A stretch of 64,000 nucleotides of DNA, taken from positions 124,001-188,000 of the forward strand of contig NZ_JACHGY010000001.1 in assembly GCF_014207595.1 (NCBI RefSeq), in the 5' to 3' direction. Each line of letters begins with the position of its first letter. Within the stretch, counting starts at the first letter, position 1. Below are positions 34,601-42,593 of this stretch, piece after piece. The translations under genes were made by a program, and so were the position numbers. This DNA comes from Algisphaera agarilytica. Its GTDB lineage: Bacteria > Planctomycetota > Phycisphaerae > Phycisphaerales > Phycisphaeraceae. The notes under the pieces were generated by a model. The model saw only the letters and a list, made by a program, of their open reading frames with translations, did no database searches and was not told the DNA's origin.

Positions 34601-35239
34601 TCACTCTCCCGAAAGCAGCACCACGATTTCGACGCGGCGGCTGAGCTTCTTGGTTTCCTTGGCCTTCTGGGCACCGAAACCGGCGGCGTACATCAGCTCG
34701 GCGGGGAGGCCTTGCTCTTCGAGGTAGCGGTAGACCGCAGCCGAGCGCTCGAGGCTGAGCTGGAGGTTGTCGACCCAGCCCGACTTCTTGATCGGGTCGG
34801 TGTCGGTGTAGCCTTCCACACGGACCCGGCGGCCGGGGTACTCGGCGTCGATGATGCTGGCGATGCTCGACAGCGTGCTCTTGGAGGTGTTGTTGAGGGC
34901 GACTTTGCCCGGGGCGAACAGCAGGTCGCCGGGGACACTGACGGTGATCGCCTGGTCGGTTGCACTCGCGGTGACGCCGCCGCCGACGTTGTCGAAGGCC
35001 GTCTCATCAACCGCGGTCGAGGCTCCAGCCAGATCGCTGCGGAGCGTCGAGTTCTCCATGTTGAGGGCGTCGTTGGCCCGACGCAGGTCGTCGATGAGGT
35101 TCTGGGCTTCCTGGTTCTGCTCGAACAGGGCGTTGCGTTCGTCACGCAGACGCTTCATCTCGGGGCCGCAGCCGGTGGCGACGATGGCGAAGACCAGGAG
35201 GCCCAGGCCGAATACCTTGCTTTTGTGTTGACCGATCAT
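34601..35239 (-). CDS. OmpA/Pal-family peptidoglycan-binding lipoprotein
   Basis: 212 residues from the ATG at 35239, with AAGGA upstream; the frame is open farther upstream but without coding character and overlaps the divergent dehydrogenase gene. Residues 1-24 are a lipoprotein signal with Cys in VATGCG. A coiled coil (MKRLRDERNALFEQNQEAQN, about residues 28-70) follows. The C-terminal OmpA domain has VRVEGYTDTDPIKKSGWVDN, LSLERSAAVYRYLEEQGLPA and SRRVEIVVL, which bind the diaminopimelate of peptidoglycan. It should tie the outer membrane to the wall, consistent with a Gram-negative envelope. Confidence 0.9.
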   Translation of the reverse strand: MIGQHKSKVFGLGLLVFAIVATGCGPEMKRLRDERNALFEQNQEAQNLIDDLRRANDALNMENSTLRSDLAGASTAVDETAFDNVGGGVTASATDQAITVSVPGDLLFAPGKVALNNTSKSTLSSIASIIDAEYPGRRVRVEGYTDTDPIKKSGWVDNLQLSLERSAAVYRYLEEQGLPAELMYAAGFGAQKAKETKKLSRRVEIVVLLSGE

Positions 35240-35404
35240 TGCCGTTCCTTTCGCCTTGGGCGTTGTGTGGGAGTCCGTTCCAGACCGCCCCTCCAGAGCG
35301 ACAAGATAGCAAAATCCCGGTTCATCGGCGAAGCGAGTTGTACGGGTTCGCCAAGGATCGGGCTGCCGTAAACTGTATTTTGGGCTCGACGCCCCACCCG
35401 ACCC

Positions 35405-38401
35405 ATGCCCCCCGATGTCGCCACCAGCCCGTTCGAAGAAGTCCTGCGTTCCGCAGTGCGGGGCGAGGTTTATTCCGACCCCGCCACCCGGGGCCTCTAC
35501 GCCACCGACGCCAGCCACTATCAGCAGCAGCCCCGGGTTGTGGCCGTGCCCCGAGACGAGGCGGACGTGGTCACGGCATTGAAGATTGCCCACGAGCACC
35601 GCGTGCCCACGACCGCGCGAGGCGGAGGCACCGCCCTGTCCGGCCAATCCTTCGGCCCGGGGATGGTGATCGACTGCTCCAAGTTCATGAACCAGGTCCT
35701 GGAGATCAACGCCGAGGAAGGCTGGGCCCGCGTGCAGCCAGGCGTGGTGCGGGATCAACTCAACGCCGAGCTCAAACCACTGGGCCTGCACTTCGCCCCC
35801 GACCCTGCCACGTCCAGCCGTGCCACCGTCGGCGGGATGATCGGCAACAACTCCTCGGGCACCCGCTCGATGGTCTACGGCAAAACGATCGACCACACGT
35901 TGTCTTGCCGCGTCGCACTGGCGGACGGGACCGTACTGGAATGCGGGCCGATGGACGACGAGGCTTGGCAACGCCGGGCTGCGGGTGGCGATGGGGTCGA
36001 TCCGCGGGAGGCCGAGGTGTACCGCGGCGTGCGTGATCTGGTGAACCGACATCAAGATGCGATCACCGCGAAGTTCCCACGGGTGATGCGCCGGGTGTCG
36101 GGCTACAACCTCGACGAGTTTGTCGACGGCGCGGGCTACTGCGGGCCGATCGGGCCGCGGGCGGATGCCATCGCCCCCGACGCTCACAGGACATGGAACC
36201 TGTCGAACCTCATCGTCGGCAGCGAGGGCACGCTCGGCGTGCTACTCGAAGCCAAGCTCAGGCTCACGCCCCTGCCGCACGCCACGGCCGTGTGCGTCGT
36301 CCACTTCGACGACGACCTTGCCTCGCTCGCGGCGGTTCCAACCATCAACACGCATAACCCCTCAGCAGTCGAACTGCTCGACCGCAGCGTGCTGCGCGAA
36401 GCCAAGGTCAACCCCGCCACCAAAGACATGGCGACCTGGATCAAGGGCGACCCCGCCGCGGTGCTGCTCACCGAGTTCTTCGGCGACACGCCGGAAGACG
36501 TCGCAACCAAGGCCCGCACTTTTGCCGATGCGATGCGTAACCAAAAAGTCGGCTACGCCCACCCGCTGCTGCTCGAACACAGCCAACAACACGACGCGTG
36601 GGAAACCCGAAAGCTCGGTCTCGGCCTGATCTCTAACGTCAAAGGTCCGGTGAAGGGCCAGGCCTTCGTCGAGGACGCGTGCGTACCCGTCGAAGTATTG
36701 CCCGAGTACATCGGCGGGCTGCAGGCGAAGTGTTGCGAGCTCGGCATCGGCTACTCCATGTACGCCCACGCCTCGGTCGGCGTGATCCACTTCCGCCCCG
36801 CCATCGACCTGCACCGCGATGACCACCGCGAGGCGATGCAACAGATCGCAGAATACGCCTTCACCCAAGTGCAAAAGCACGGCGGCGTCTTCGCCGGAGA
36901 ACACGGCGACGGCATCGTCCGCGGCGGGTTCATCCCCCGCACCTTCGGCCCCGAGCTCTACGACGCCTTCGTCCGGCTCAAAACCCTCTTCGACCCCCGC
37001 CACCTCATGAACCCCGGCAAAATCATCGACAGCCCGTCGATGACCGACCCCAAGCTCCTGCGCTACGGTAGCCAATACCGCGTCGCGGAAGTCTCCTCGC
37101 AGTTCCACTACCGCGATCAGGGCGGATTCCGTTTGGCGGTCGAGCAGTGCAACGGTGTCGGGGCCTGCCGCAAGCTCGGGAGCGGGACGATGTGTCCGTC
37201 GTACATGGCCACGCGGGATGAGAAAGACACCACCCGCGGCCGGGCCAACGCGCTGCGGCTGGCGATGTCGGGGCAGATGGGCGGCGATACCGCGGATGAC
37301 GATTCCGAGTTGACGGTTCAAGCGATGACCACGGCGCTCGGCGGCGATGCCGTGCACGAGGTGCTGGACCTGTGCCTATCGTGCAAGGCCTGCAAGAGCG
37401 AATGCCCCAACGCCGTGGACATGGCCAAGCTCAAGGCCGAGGCGACACAGATGCGCCACAACCAACACGGCATCCCACTCGGGGCCAAGCTCATCGGCCG
37501 GATGCCCGACGCCTCGCGTTTCATGTTCGGCCCATTCGCGTGGATCGGCAAAACGCTCGACCGCCTCCCTCCTTACCGCGTGCTCTTCGAAAAACTCACG
37601 GGTATCGACCGCCGCCGTCCGTTGCCCGCGTTCGCATCCCTACACCTGCATTCGTTGCTCAAGCAACGCCCAGCCCAAGAACCTGCTGCGGGCGCGAAGA
37701 CCGTCGTGCTGTTCAACGACACCTACACCAACACCATGGAGCCGCACCTCGGCCTCGCCGCGATCGATCTGCTCGAAGGCTGCGGCTACCGCGTCGTGCT
37801 CGCCAACGCGGGCTGCTGCCAAAGGCCGAGGCTTTCCAAGGGCCTGCTCAAAGAAGCGAAGATACTTGGGCAACATACGCTGCGTAACCTCGACGTTTAC
37901 GCTCAGCAAGGCTGGCCCATCGTGTGCCTCGAACCCTCGTGCGCCTCGGCCCTGAAAGACGACCTGCCCGACCTCATCGAAGACGAAGCGTTGGGACGCC
38001 GCGTCGCGGAGTACGTCACGATGATCGACGTTTTCCTCCAAGCCGAGGGCGTCCAGCTCCGCAGCAAATACCCCGATGTCCTGCTCCACGGCCACTGCCA
38101 CCAAAAAGCCCTCTTCGGCACCAAGGCGATTCGCCAACTCGCCGACGCGATGCCTAACACCACCTGCGAAGAAGTCGATGCGGGCTGCTGCGGCATGGCG
38201 GGCTCCTTCGGCTACGAACACCACGACCTCTCGGAACAAATCGGCGAAGACCGCCTCTTCCCCGCCGTCCGTGACGCGGTGGCGCAAGGTAAAACCGTCG
38301 TGGCGTGTGGCATTTCGTGTCGACACCAGCTCCACGATTTCTTGGACGTAGAGGCCAAGCACTGGGTGGAAACCGTCGAACCCGCCCCCGAAAGCGAATA
38401 G
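35405..38401 (+). CDS. FAD-linked/Fe-S dehydrogenase (YdiJ-like, D-2-hydroxyacid type)
   Basis: 998 residues, close to E. coli YdiJ. Domain order: FAD-binding PCMH domain (TARGGGTALSGQSFGPGMVI; DPATSSRATVGGMIGNNSSG), FAD oxidase C-terminal domain (YAHASVGVIHFRPAIDL; GEHGDGIVRG with its metal-type His/Asp), then two Fe-S-related cysteine groups (GVGACRKLGSGTMCP and CLSCKACKSECPNAVDMAKL, about residues 580-680), and a CCG domain (NAGCCQRPR; DAGCCGMAGSFGYEHH) near the C-terminus. YdiJ oxidises D-2-hydroxyglutarate; D-lactate or glycolate are alternatives. It is cytoplasmic or membrane-associated. Divergent from the lipoprotein gene. Confidence 0.9.
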   Translation: MPPDVATSPFEEVLRSAVRGEVYSDPATRGLYATDASHYQQQPRVVAVPRDEADVVTALKIAHEHRVPTTARGGGTALSGQSFGPGMVIDCSKFMNQVLEINAEEGWARVQPGVVRDQLNAELKPLGLHFAPDPATSSRATVGGMIGNNSSGTRSMVYGKTIDHTLSCRVALADGTVLECGPMDDEAWQRRAAGGDGVDPREAEVYRGVRDLVNRHQDAITAKFPRVMRRVSGYNLDEFVDGAGYCGPIGPRADAIAPDAHRTWNLSNLIVGSEGTLGVLLEAKLRLTPLPHATAVCVVHFDDDLASLAAVPTINTHNPSAVELLDRSVLREAKVNPATKDMATWIKGDPAAVLLTEFFGDTPEDVATKARTFADAMRNQKVGYAHPLLLEHSQQHDAWETRKLGLGLISNVKGPVKGQAFVEDACVPVEVLPEYIGGLQAKCCELGIGYSMYAHASVGVIHFRPAIDLHRDDHREAMQQIAEYAFTQVQKHGGVFAGEHGDGIVRGGFIPRTFGPELYDAFVRLKTLFDPRHLMNPGKIIDSPSMTDPKLLRYGSQYRVAEVSSQFHYRDQGGFRLAVEQCNGVGACRKLGSGTMCPSYMATRDEKDTTRGRANALRLAMSGQMGGDTADDDSELTVQAMTTALGGDAVHEVLDLCLSCKACKSECPNAVDMAKLKAEATQMRHNQHGIPLGAKLIGRMPDASRFMFGPFAWIGKTLDRLPPYRVLFEKLTGIDRRRPLPAFASLHLHSLLKQRPAQEPAAGAKTVVLFNDTYTNTMEPHLGLAAIDLLEGCGYRVVLANAGCCQRPRLSKGLLKEAKILGQHTLRNLDVYAQQGWPIVCLEPSCASALKDDLPDLIEDEALGRRVAEYVTMIDVFLQAEGVQLRSKYPDVLLHGHCHQKALFGTKAIRQLADAMPNTTCEEVDAGCCGMAGSFGYEHHDLSEQIGEDRLFPAVRDAVAQGKTVVACGISCRHQLHDFLDVEAKHWVETVEPAPESE

Positions 38402-38429
38402 CCCGCAAGCGGCTCACCGATGCCAAACA

Positions 38430-40115
38430 TTACCGCGTCAACGGCCGGTACTTGATCCGGTGCGGTTGGTCGGCATCGTCGCCCTTGCGTTTACGCAGGT
38501 CCGCGGCGTAAGCCTCGTAATTGCCCTCGAAGAACTTGACCTGGCTGTCGCCCTCGAAGGCGAGGATGTGGGTCGCCACGCGGTCGAGGAACCAGCGGTC
38601 GTGGCTGATGATCACGGCACAGCCGGGGAAATTCTCTAACGCTTCTTCGAGTGAGCGGATCGTGTTGACGTCCAGGTCGTTGGTAGGTTCGTCGAGCAGC
38701 AGCACGTTGAACTCGGTGGTGAGCATGCGGGCGAGGTTGACACGGTTGCGTTGGCCGCCGGAGAGCGAGCCGACGAGTTGTTGTTGGTCGCTGCCCGAGA
38801 AATTGAAGCGGGCGACGTAGGCCCGGCTGTTCATTTCGAGGTCGCCGAGCTTGACGTTTTCCTTGCCGCCGCTGATGGACTGCCAGACAGAGTGGTCGTC
38901 TTCGAGGCTTTCGCGCATCTGCTCGACGTAGGCGAGCTTGACGGTGTCGCCGAGTTCGAGGGCGCCCGAGTCGGGCTGGTCCTGGCCGACGATCATCTTG
39001 AAGAGTGTGGTCTTGCCCGCGCCGTTGGGCCCGATGATGCCGACGATGCCGCCGGGGGGGAGGTCGAAGCTGACGTCGTCGAGCAGGAGCTTGTCGCCGT
39101 AGCCCTTGGAGACGTTGCGGACCTGGAGCACCTTGTCGCCGAGGCGTGGGCCGGGGGCGAGGTAGATCTGCACGTCCTTGGCCCGCTTGCGGTGCTCGGC
39201 GTCGTAGAGCGCTTCGTAGCGGGCGACACGGGCTTTGTTTTTCGCTTGCCGTGCGGCGGGGGATTGGCCGATCCACTCGGCTTCGCGTTTGAGTTCCTTG
39301 GCCCGCTTGGCGTCGTGCTTGGCTTCGAGCTCGAGGCGTTTCTGTTTCTGGTCCAGCCAGGACGAGTAGTTGCCCTTCCACGGGATGCCTCGGCCGTGGT
39401 CGAGCTCGAGCATCCAGCCCGCGACGTTGTCGAGGAAGTAGCGGTCGTGGGTCACCGCGATCACGGTGCCGGGGTATTGCTGCAGGTGCTTCTCAAGCCA
39501 GGCGATGCTCTGGGCGTCGAGGTGGTTGGTGGGTTCATCGAGGAGCAACACATCCGGTTGTTCGAGCAGTAGACGGCAGAGCGCGACACGCCGCTTCTCA
39601 CCGCCAGAGAGTGGGCCGATCACCGCATCGCTCGGCGGGCAACGCAGCGCGTCCATCGCCATCTCGAGTTTGCTGTCGATCTCCCAGGCACCCATCGCGT
39701 CTAGCTTTTCCTGCACGACGCCCATGCGTTCGAGCAGCTTCTCCATGTCTTCGGGCGACATCTCCTCGCCGAACTTCTCGTTGATCGCGTCGTATTCGGC
39801 CATGAGCTCGGTGACGGGCTTCACGGCTTCGCGGACGACTTCGATCACGGTTTTATCGTCGGGCAGCGGCGGCTCCTGGGGGAGGTAGCCGACGGTCGTG
39901 CCGGGCTGGGCCTGGATCTTGCCCTCGAAGTCGGTGTCGGTCCCGGCGAGGATGCGCAGGAGCGTCGACTTGCCCGCGCCGTTGAGCCCGAGCACGCCGA
40001 TCTTCGCGCCGTAGTAGTAGGACAGGCTGACGTCGTTGAGCACGACATTGCGGTCGTACCGCTTGGTCACGCCCATCATGGAGTAGATGATTTTGGTTTC
40101 GTCGGTCGTGGACAT
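38430..40115 (-). CDS. ettA: ABC-F ATPase, energy-dependent translational throttle protein EttA
   Basis: 561 residues from the ATG at 40115. Two ABC modules are present: Walker A GLNGAGKST (about residue 45) with signature LSGGEKRRVALCRLLLEQPD and Walker B VLLLDEPTNHLD, and Walker A GPNGAGKTT with LSGGQRNRVNLARML and VLLLDEPTNDLD. The start YSMMGVTKRYD...NDVSLSYYYGAKIGVLG and the long inter-domain arm with basic helices match EttA rather than Uup or YheS. EttA binds the ribosomal E site and gates entry into elongation according to ATP/ADP. There is no membrane domain. Confidence 0.94.
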   Translation of the reverse strand: MSTTDETKIIYSMMGVTKRYDRNVVLNDVSLSYYYGAKIGVLGLNGAGKSTLLRILAGTDTDFEGKIQAQPGTTVGYLPQEPPLPDDKTVIEVVREAVKPVTELMAEYDAINEKFGEEMSPEDMEKLLERMGVVQEKLDAMGAWEIDSKLEMAMDALRCPPSDAVIGPLSGGEKRRVALCRLLLEQPDVLLLDEPTNHLDAQSIAWLEKHLQQYPGTVIAVTHDRYFLDNVAGWMLELDHGRGIPWKGNYSSWLDQKQKRLELEAKHDAKRAKELKREAEWIGQSPAARQAKNKARVARYEALYDAEHRKRAKDVQIYLAPGPRLGDKVLQVRNVSKGYGDKLLLDDVSFDLPPGGIVGIIGPNGAGKTTLFKMIVGQDQPDSGALELGDTVKLAYVEQMRESLEDDHSVWQSISGGKENVKLGDLEMNSRAYVARFNFSGSDQQQLVGSLSGGQRNRVNLARMLTTEFNVLLLDEPTNDLDVNTIRSLEEALENFPGCAVIISHDRWFLDRVATHILAFEGDSQVKFFEGNYEAYAADLRKRKGDDADQPHRIKYRPLTR

Positions 40116-40159
40116 GGGCGGCAGTTTAACGGTTGGAAAGCTTGAAGCAGCGCTTCGCT

Positions 40160-40312
40160 GATCGCGGAGCTTGTGAGACGCGGAGGCGCGGAGGCGCGGA
40201 GTAAGACAACGCAATGCGTGGGAGCCAGCCCGATCGATCCTTCGGCGGCAGTCTCTATTACTGGAGCACCGGGGTTTCCTCCGCGCCTCCGCGTCTCACA
40301 AGCTCCGCGATC
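40160..40312. repeat. Perfect 35-bp inverted repeats enclosing 83 bp
   Basis: Bases 40160-40194 (starting GATCGCGGAGCTTGTGAGAC) and 40278-40312 are exact reverse complements over 35 positions. The outer part includes the GACGCGGAGGCGCGGAGG motif, and the left arm is extended by one more GCGCGGAG unit. The 83 internal bases have no gene. No target duplication or transposase is visible. A miniature palindromic element or a leftover of a mobile element is possible. Confidence 0.85.
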
Positions 40313-40350
40313 GCCTTGGACGTACCAGATAAGCTCACCCCCTACCCCAC

Positions 40351-40386
40351 AAAAGAAGCCTCCGGCGGTTAGGCCGAAGGCTTCTT
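40351..40386 (-). terminator. Terminator after tRNA-Pro
   Basis: On the minus strand AAGAAGCCTTCGGC and GCCGGAGGCTTCTT pair almost perfectly (14 bp, one mismatch) around a 6-base loop and run into TTTT. It starts three bases after the tRNA 3' end. Confidence 0.88.
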
Positions 40387-40388
40387 AA

Positions 40389-40462
40389 TCGGGGCGACAG
40401 GATTTGAACCTGCGACCTCCACACCCCCAGTATGGCGCGCTACCAAGCTGCGCTACGCCCCG
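40389..40462 (-). tRNA. tRNA-Pro, anticodon GGG
   Basis: 74 bases on the minus strand. The acceptor stem CGGGGCG pairs with CGCCCCG (40396-40390), discriminator A follows, and the 3' CCA is not encoded. The D-arm AGCGCAGCTTGGTAGCGC and T-arm GCAGGTTCAAATCCTGT are standard. The anticodon stem CCATA/TGTGG encloses the loop CTGGGGG, giving anticodon GGG for CCC and CCU codons. The overall form is that of bacterial tRNA-Pro. Confidence 0.95.
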
Positions 40463-40670
40463 ATAAGGAGTAAGTATTGAGTTTTCAGCAGATTGCAGAG
40501 CGTGGCCGTGAGGGCCGAATCTGGAATCTGTCCCGTTTGGGGCGTGGCACATGGCCAATCCCGGTTTGGGGAGCCGCACACTATAGCAATTCGGGGGCAC
40601 TCACGCTAGGGCGTGTGTGGCCCTCCTATCGAACCGCCCTGCCGTGCTACGGCAGGGCATTGGTCACGCA

Positions 40671-41318
40671 TCAGAGCGAGCCCTTGGTGGAGGGGATGTC
40701 GTCGTGGGTGACTTGGATCGCCATCCGCAGGGCCCGGCCGAAGGCCTTGAACAAGCCCTCGGCGATGTGGTGGTTGTTGTCGCCCCACGGCACCTCGAGG
40801 TGCAGGTTCATCTTGGCGTTGTTCATCACAGCGTTGAAGAACTCTTTGACGAGTTGGACATCGAAGGGTTGGATGTTGGAGCCGACGATTTTGGGATCCG
40901 GGGCTTTGTCGCTGCGCTCCGCAGCCTCCGGCTTGATGGCGTAGTGGGTCCAGTCGACTTTGAAGACGAAGGCCGGGCGGCCCGAGAGGTCCAGGGCGCA
41001 GCGGGCGAGGGTTTCGTCCATGGGGACGGCGGAGTGGCCGTAGCGCTCGATGCCGCGTTTGTCGCCGAGGGCTTGGTCGAGGGCTTGGCCCAGCGCGATG
41101 CCGACGTCTTCGACGGTGTGGTGGTCGTCGATGTGGGTATCGCCGCCGCAGGAGACGGCGAGAGCGAGTCGGCCGTGCTTGGCGACGTGGGTGAGCATGT
41201 GGTCGAAGAAGCCGACGCCGGTGTTGATGTCGTCGGGCGAGCCGGTGCGGTCGAGGTCGATGCTGACCTTGATCTTGGTCTCGTTGGTGTCGCGTTGGAT
41301 GGAGGCGGATCGGGTCAT
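40671..41318 (-). CDS. hisB: Imidazoleglycerol-phosphate dehydratase
   Basis: 215 residues. GVGFFDHMLTHVAKHGRLAL and DDHHTVEDVGIALGQALDQA carry the conserved His and Glu manganese ligands; ALDLSGRPAFVFKVDW and the C-terminal DNNHHIAEGLFKAFGRAL complete the family pattern. It dehydrates imidazole glycerol phosphate to imidazole acetol phosphate. Between VDWTHY and IQPFDVQLVKEFF, where other HisB proteins have only a few residues, AIKPEAAERSDKAPDPKI is inserted; its DNA is a palindromic repeat related to two in hisC. The gene overlaps hisC by 4 bases (ATGA). Confidence 0.96.
   Translation of the reverse strand: MTRSASIQRDTNETKIKVSIDLDRTGSPDDINTGVGFFDHMLTHVAKHGRLALAVSCGGDTHIDDHHTVEDVGIALGQALDQALGDKRGIERYGHSAVPMDETLARCALDLSGRPAFVFKVDWTHYAIKPEAAERSDKAPDPKIVGSNIQPFDVQLVKEFFNAVMNNAKMNLHLEVPWGDNNHHIAEGLFKAFGRALRMAIQVTHDDIPSTKGSL
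40896..40934. repeat. Palindromic repeat in-frame inside hisB
   Basis: On the coding strand the segment runs from AAGCCGGAGGCTGCGGAG to GACAAAGCCCCGGAT. GCTGCG-GAG-CGCAGC can form a hairpin. It keeps the frame and encodes KPEAAERSDKAPD. Related sequence lies at 41469-41504 and 42123-42174. Confidence 0.7.
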
Positions 41319-42505
41319 GGCGAAATGGAGTCCAGGATGGCCAGGAGTTTGTCGTTCTGCTCGGGCGTGCCCACGGTGATGCGGAGCTTGTCGGTGAGGC
41401 CGGGCTTGCTGAAGTAGCGGATGAGGATGTTTTGTTGTTTGAGGGTTTCGTAGATGGTTTTCGCTTGGTCCGGGGCTTCGCTTTGCTCAGCCCTCGGCTT
41501 GGGGACCTGGGCCAGGATGAAGTTGGTGTGGCTTTCGGGGACGGTGAAGCCGCGTTCGAGGAGGGCCGTGGTCAGGCGGGTGCGCTCGGCGACGGTGCGG
41601 TCCCACGTGGACTTCGCGTATTCTTGATCGCGCAGGGCCGCGGTCGCGGCGGCCTGGCTGAGGATGTCGGTGTTGTAGGAATCGCGGGCTTTGTCGAGGG
41701 CTTCGATGATTGCCGGGGAAGCGAGGCCGTAGCCGTAGCGTAGGCCCGCCAGCGAGTAGCCCTTGCTGAGGCTCCGGAGGATGACGACGTTCTCGATGCC
41801 TTCCTGCAGCAGTGGCAGCGCGTTGTGCGGGGCGAAGTCGGTGTAGGCTTCGTCGATCACGAGGATGCCCGCGAACTCGTTGGCGAGCTGACGCAGGGTG
41901 TCGAGCGATTCGAGCTGGCCGGTCGGGGCGTGGGGGTTGACGATGAATCCGAGCTGGCAGCCTGCGGCGTTGAGCTGGTCGGCGTAGTCGGCGGGGAGCT
42001 TGAAGTCTTCGCCGGTGCGCTGCACAACCGTGACGGGTGTGTCCTGGATGTTGGCGAGAACGGGATAGAGCGTGTAGCTCGGATCGGTCATGCCAATGCC
42101 GCCGCCCACGGACCTGGACGTATCCGGGGCTTTCTCGCCCCCTGGCGGGGGCTCGGCAGCCCTCGGCTTGGGGGTGAGTGGGTCGCAGAAGACGGTGATG
42201 AGCATTCTTAGCAACTCGTCGCCGCCGTTGGTGGCGATGACGTGCTGGGCGGAGAGGCCGTGGAGTTCGCCCGCTACTTGGCGGAACTCCGCGGCGTCGG
42301 CTGGGGGATAGAGCCGCAGGGCTTCGGGGCTCAGCCCGCGGATGGCCTCCATGACCGAGTCCGACGGCGGATAGGGGTTTTCGTTGGTGTTGAGCTTGAC
42401 GATGCCCTCGCCGAAGTCGCCGCCGCCGAGCGTTTCGCGGTAGCCGGGCTGCTCGCCGGGGACGTAGGCGTGGAGCTTCTGGATGTTGGAGCGTTCGTAA
42501 GGCAT
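41315..42505 (-). CDS. hisC: Histidinol-phosphate aminotransferase
   Basis: 396 residues, about 35-40 longer than usual. KLNTNENPYPPSDSVMEAIR, GGDELLRMLITVFCDP, VNPHAPTGQLES, VIDEAYTDFAP and the PLP-lysine region RSLSKGYSLAGLRYGYG are canonical. Extra length comes from two insertions: about 25 residues after FCDP (PKPRAAEPPPGGEKAPD) and about 10 residues after FILAQV (PKPRAEQSEAPDQ), both encoded by related repeats. The enzyme converts imidazole acetol phosphate to histidinol phosphate. Its stop overlaps the start of hisB, so the two are coupled. Insertions lie in surface-loop positions, and the catalytic motifs are intact. Confidence 0.95.
   Translation of the reverse strand: MPYERSNIQKLHAYVPGEQPGYRETLGGGDFGEGIVKLNTNENPYPPSDSVMEAIRGLSPEALRLYPPADAAEFRQVAGELHGLSAQHVIATNGGDELLRMLITVFCDPLTPKPRAAEPPPGGEKAPDTSRSVGGGIGMTDPSYTLYPVLANIQDTPVTVVQRTGEDFKLPADYADQLNAAGCQLGFIVNPHAPTGQLESLDTLRQLANEFAGILVIDEAYTDFAPHNALPLLQEGIENVVILRSLSKGYSLAGLRYGYGLASPAIIEALDKARDSYNTDILSQAAATAALRDQEYAKSTWDRTVAERTRLTTALLERGFTVPESHTNFILAQVPKPRAEQSEAPDQAKTIYETLKQQNILIRYFSKPGLTDKLRITVGTPEQNDKLLAILDSISP
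41469..41504. repeat. Palindromic-type repeat in-frame inside hisC (3' part)
   Basis: The coding strand reads CCCAAGCCGAGGGCTGAGCA and then AAGCGAAGCCCCGGA. It is a shorter version of the element at 42123-42174, with the same ends, encoding PKPRAEQSEAPD. Confidence 0.65.
42123..42174. repeat. Palindromic-type repeat in-frame inside hisC (5' part)
   Basis: The coding strand starts CCCAAGCCGAGGGCTGCCGA and ends GAGAAAGCCCCGGATA, sharing both ends with the copies at 41469-41504 and 40896-40934. CCCCCGCCAGGGGG inside can form a hairpin. It encodes PKPRAAEPPPGGEKAPDT. Confidence 0.65.
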
Positions 42506-42593
42506 GGCAAGCGGGCTATCGTCGCAGAGCGGGCCGGGGCGGTCAAAAGCCTAGGCTCCCACGGCGTGTCCCTGCCGACCTACACTATGGAAG

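Noticed and set aside
34601-36187. A 528-codon frame containing the OmpA-type lipoprotein at its end.
   Set aside because: Only the part from 35239 has a lipoprotein signal and domain; the upstream part is antisense to the YdiJ-like gene.
40160-40312. Considered as an insertion sequence.
   Set aside because: The 83-bp interior cannot encode a transposase and no target duplication is seen; kept only as an inverted repeat.
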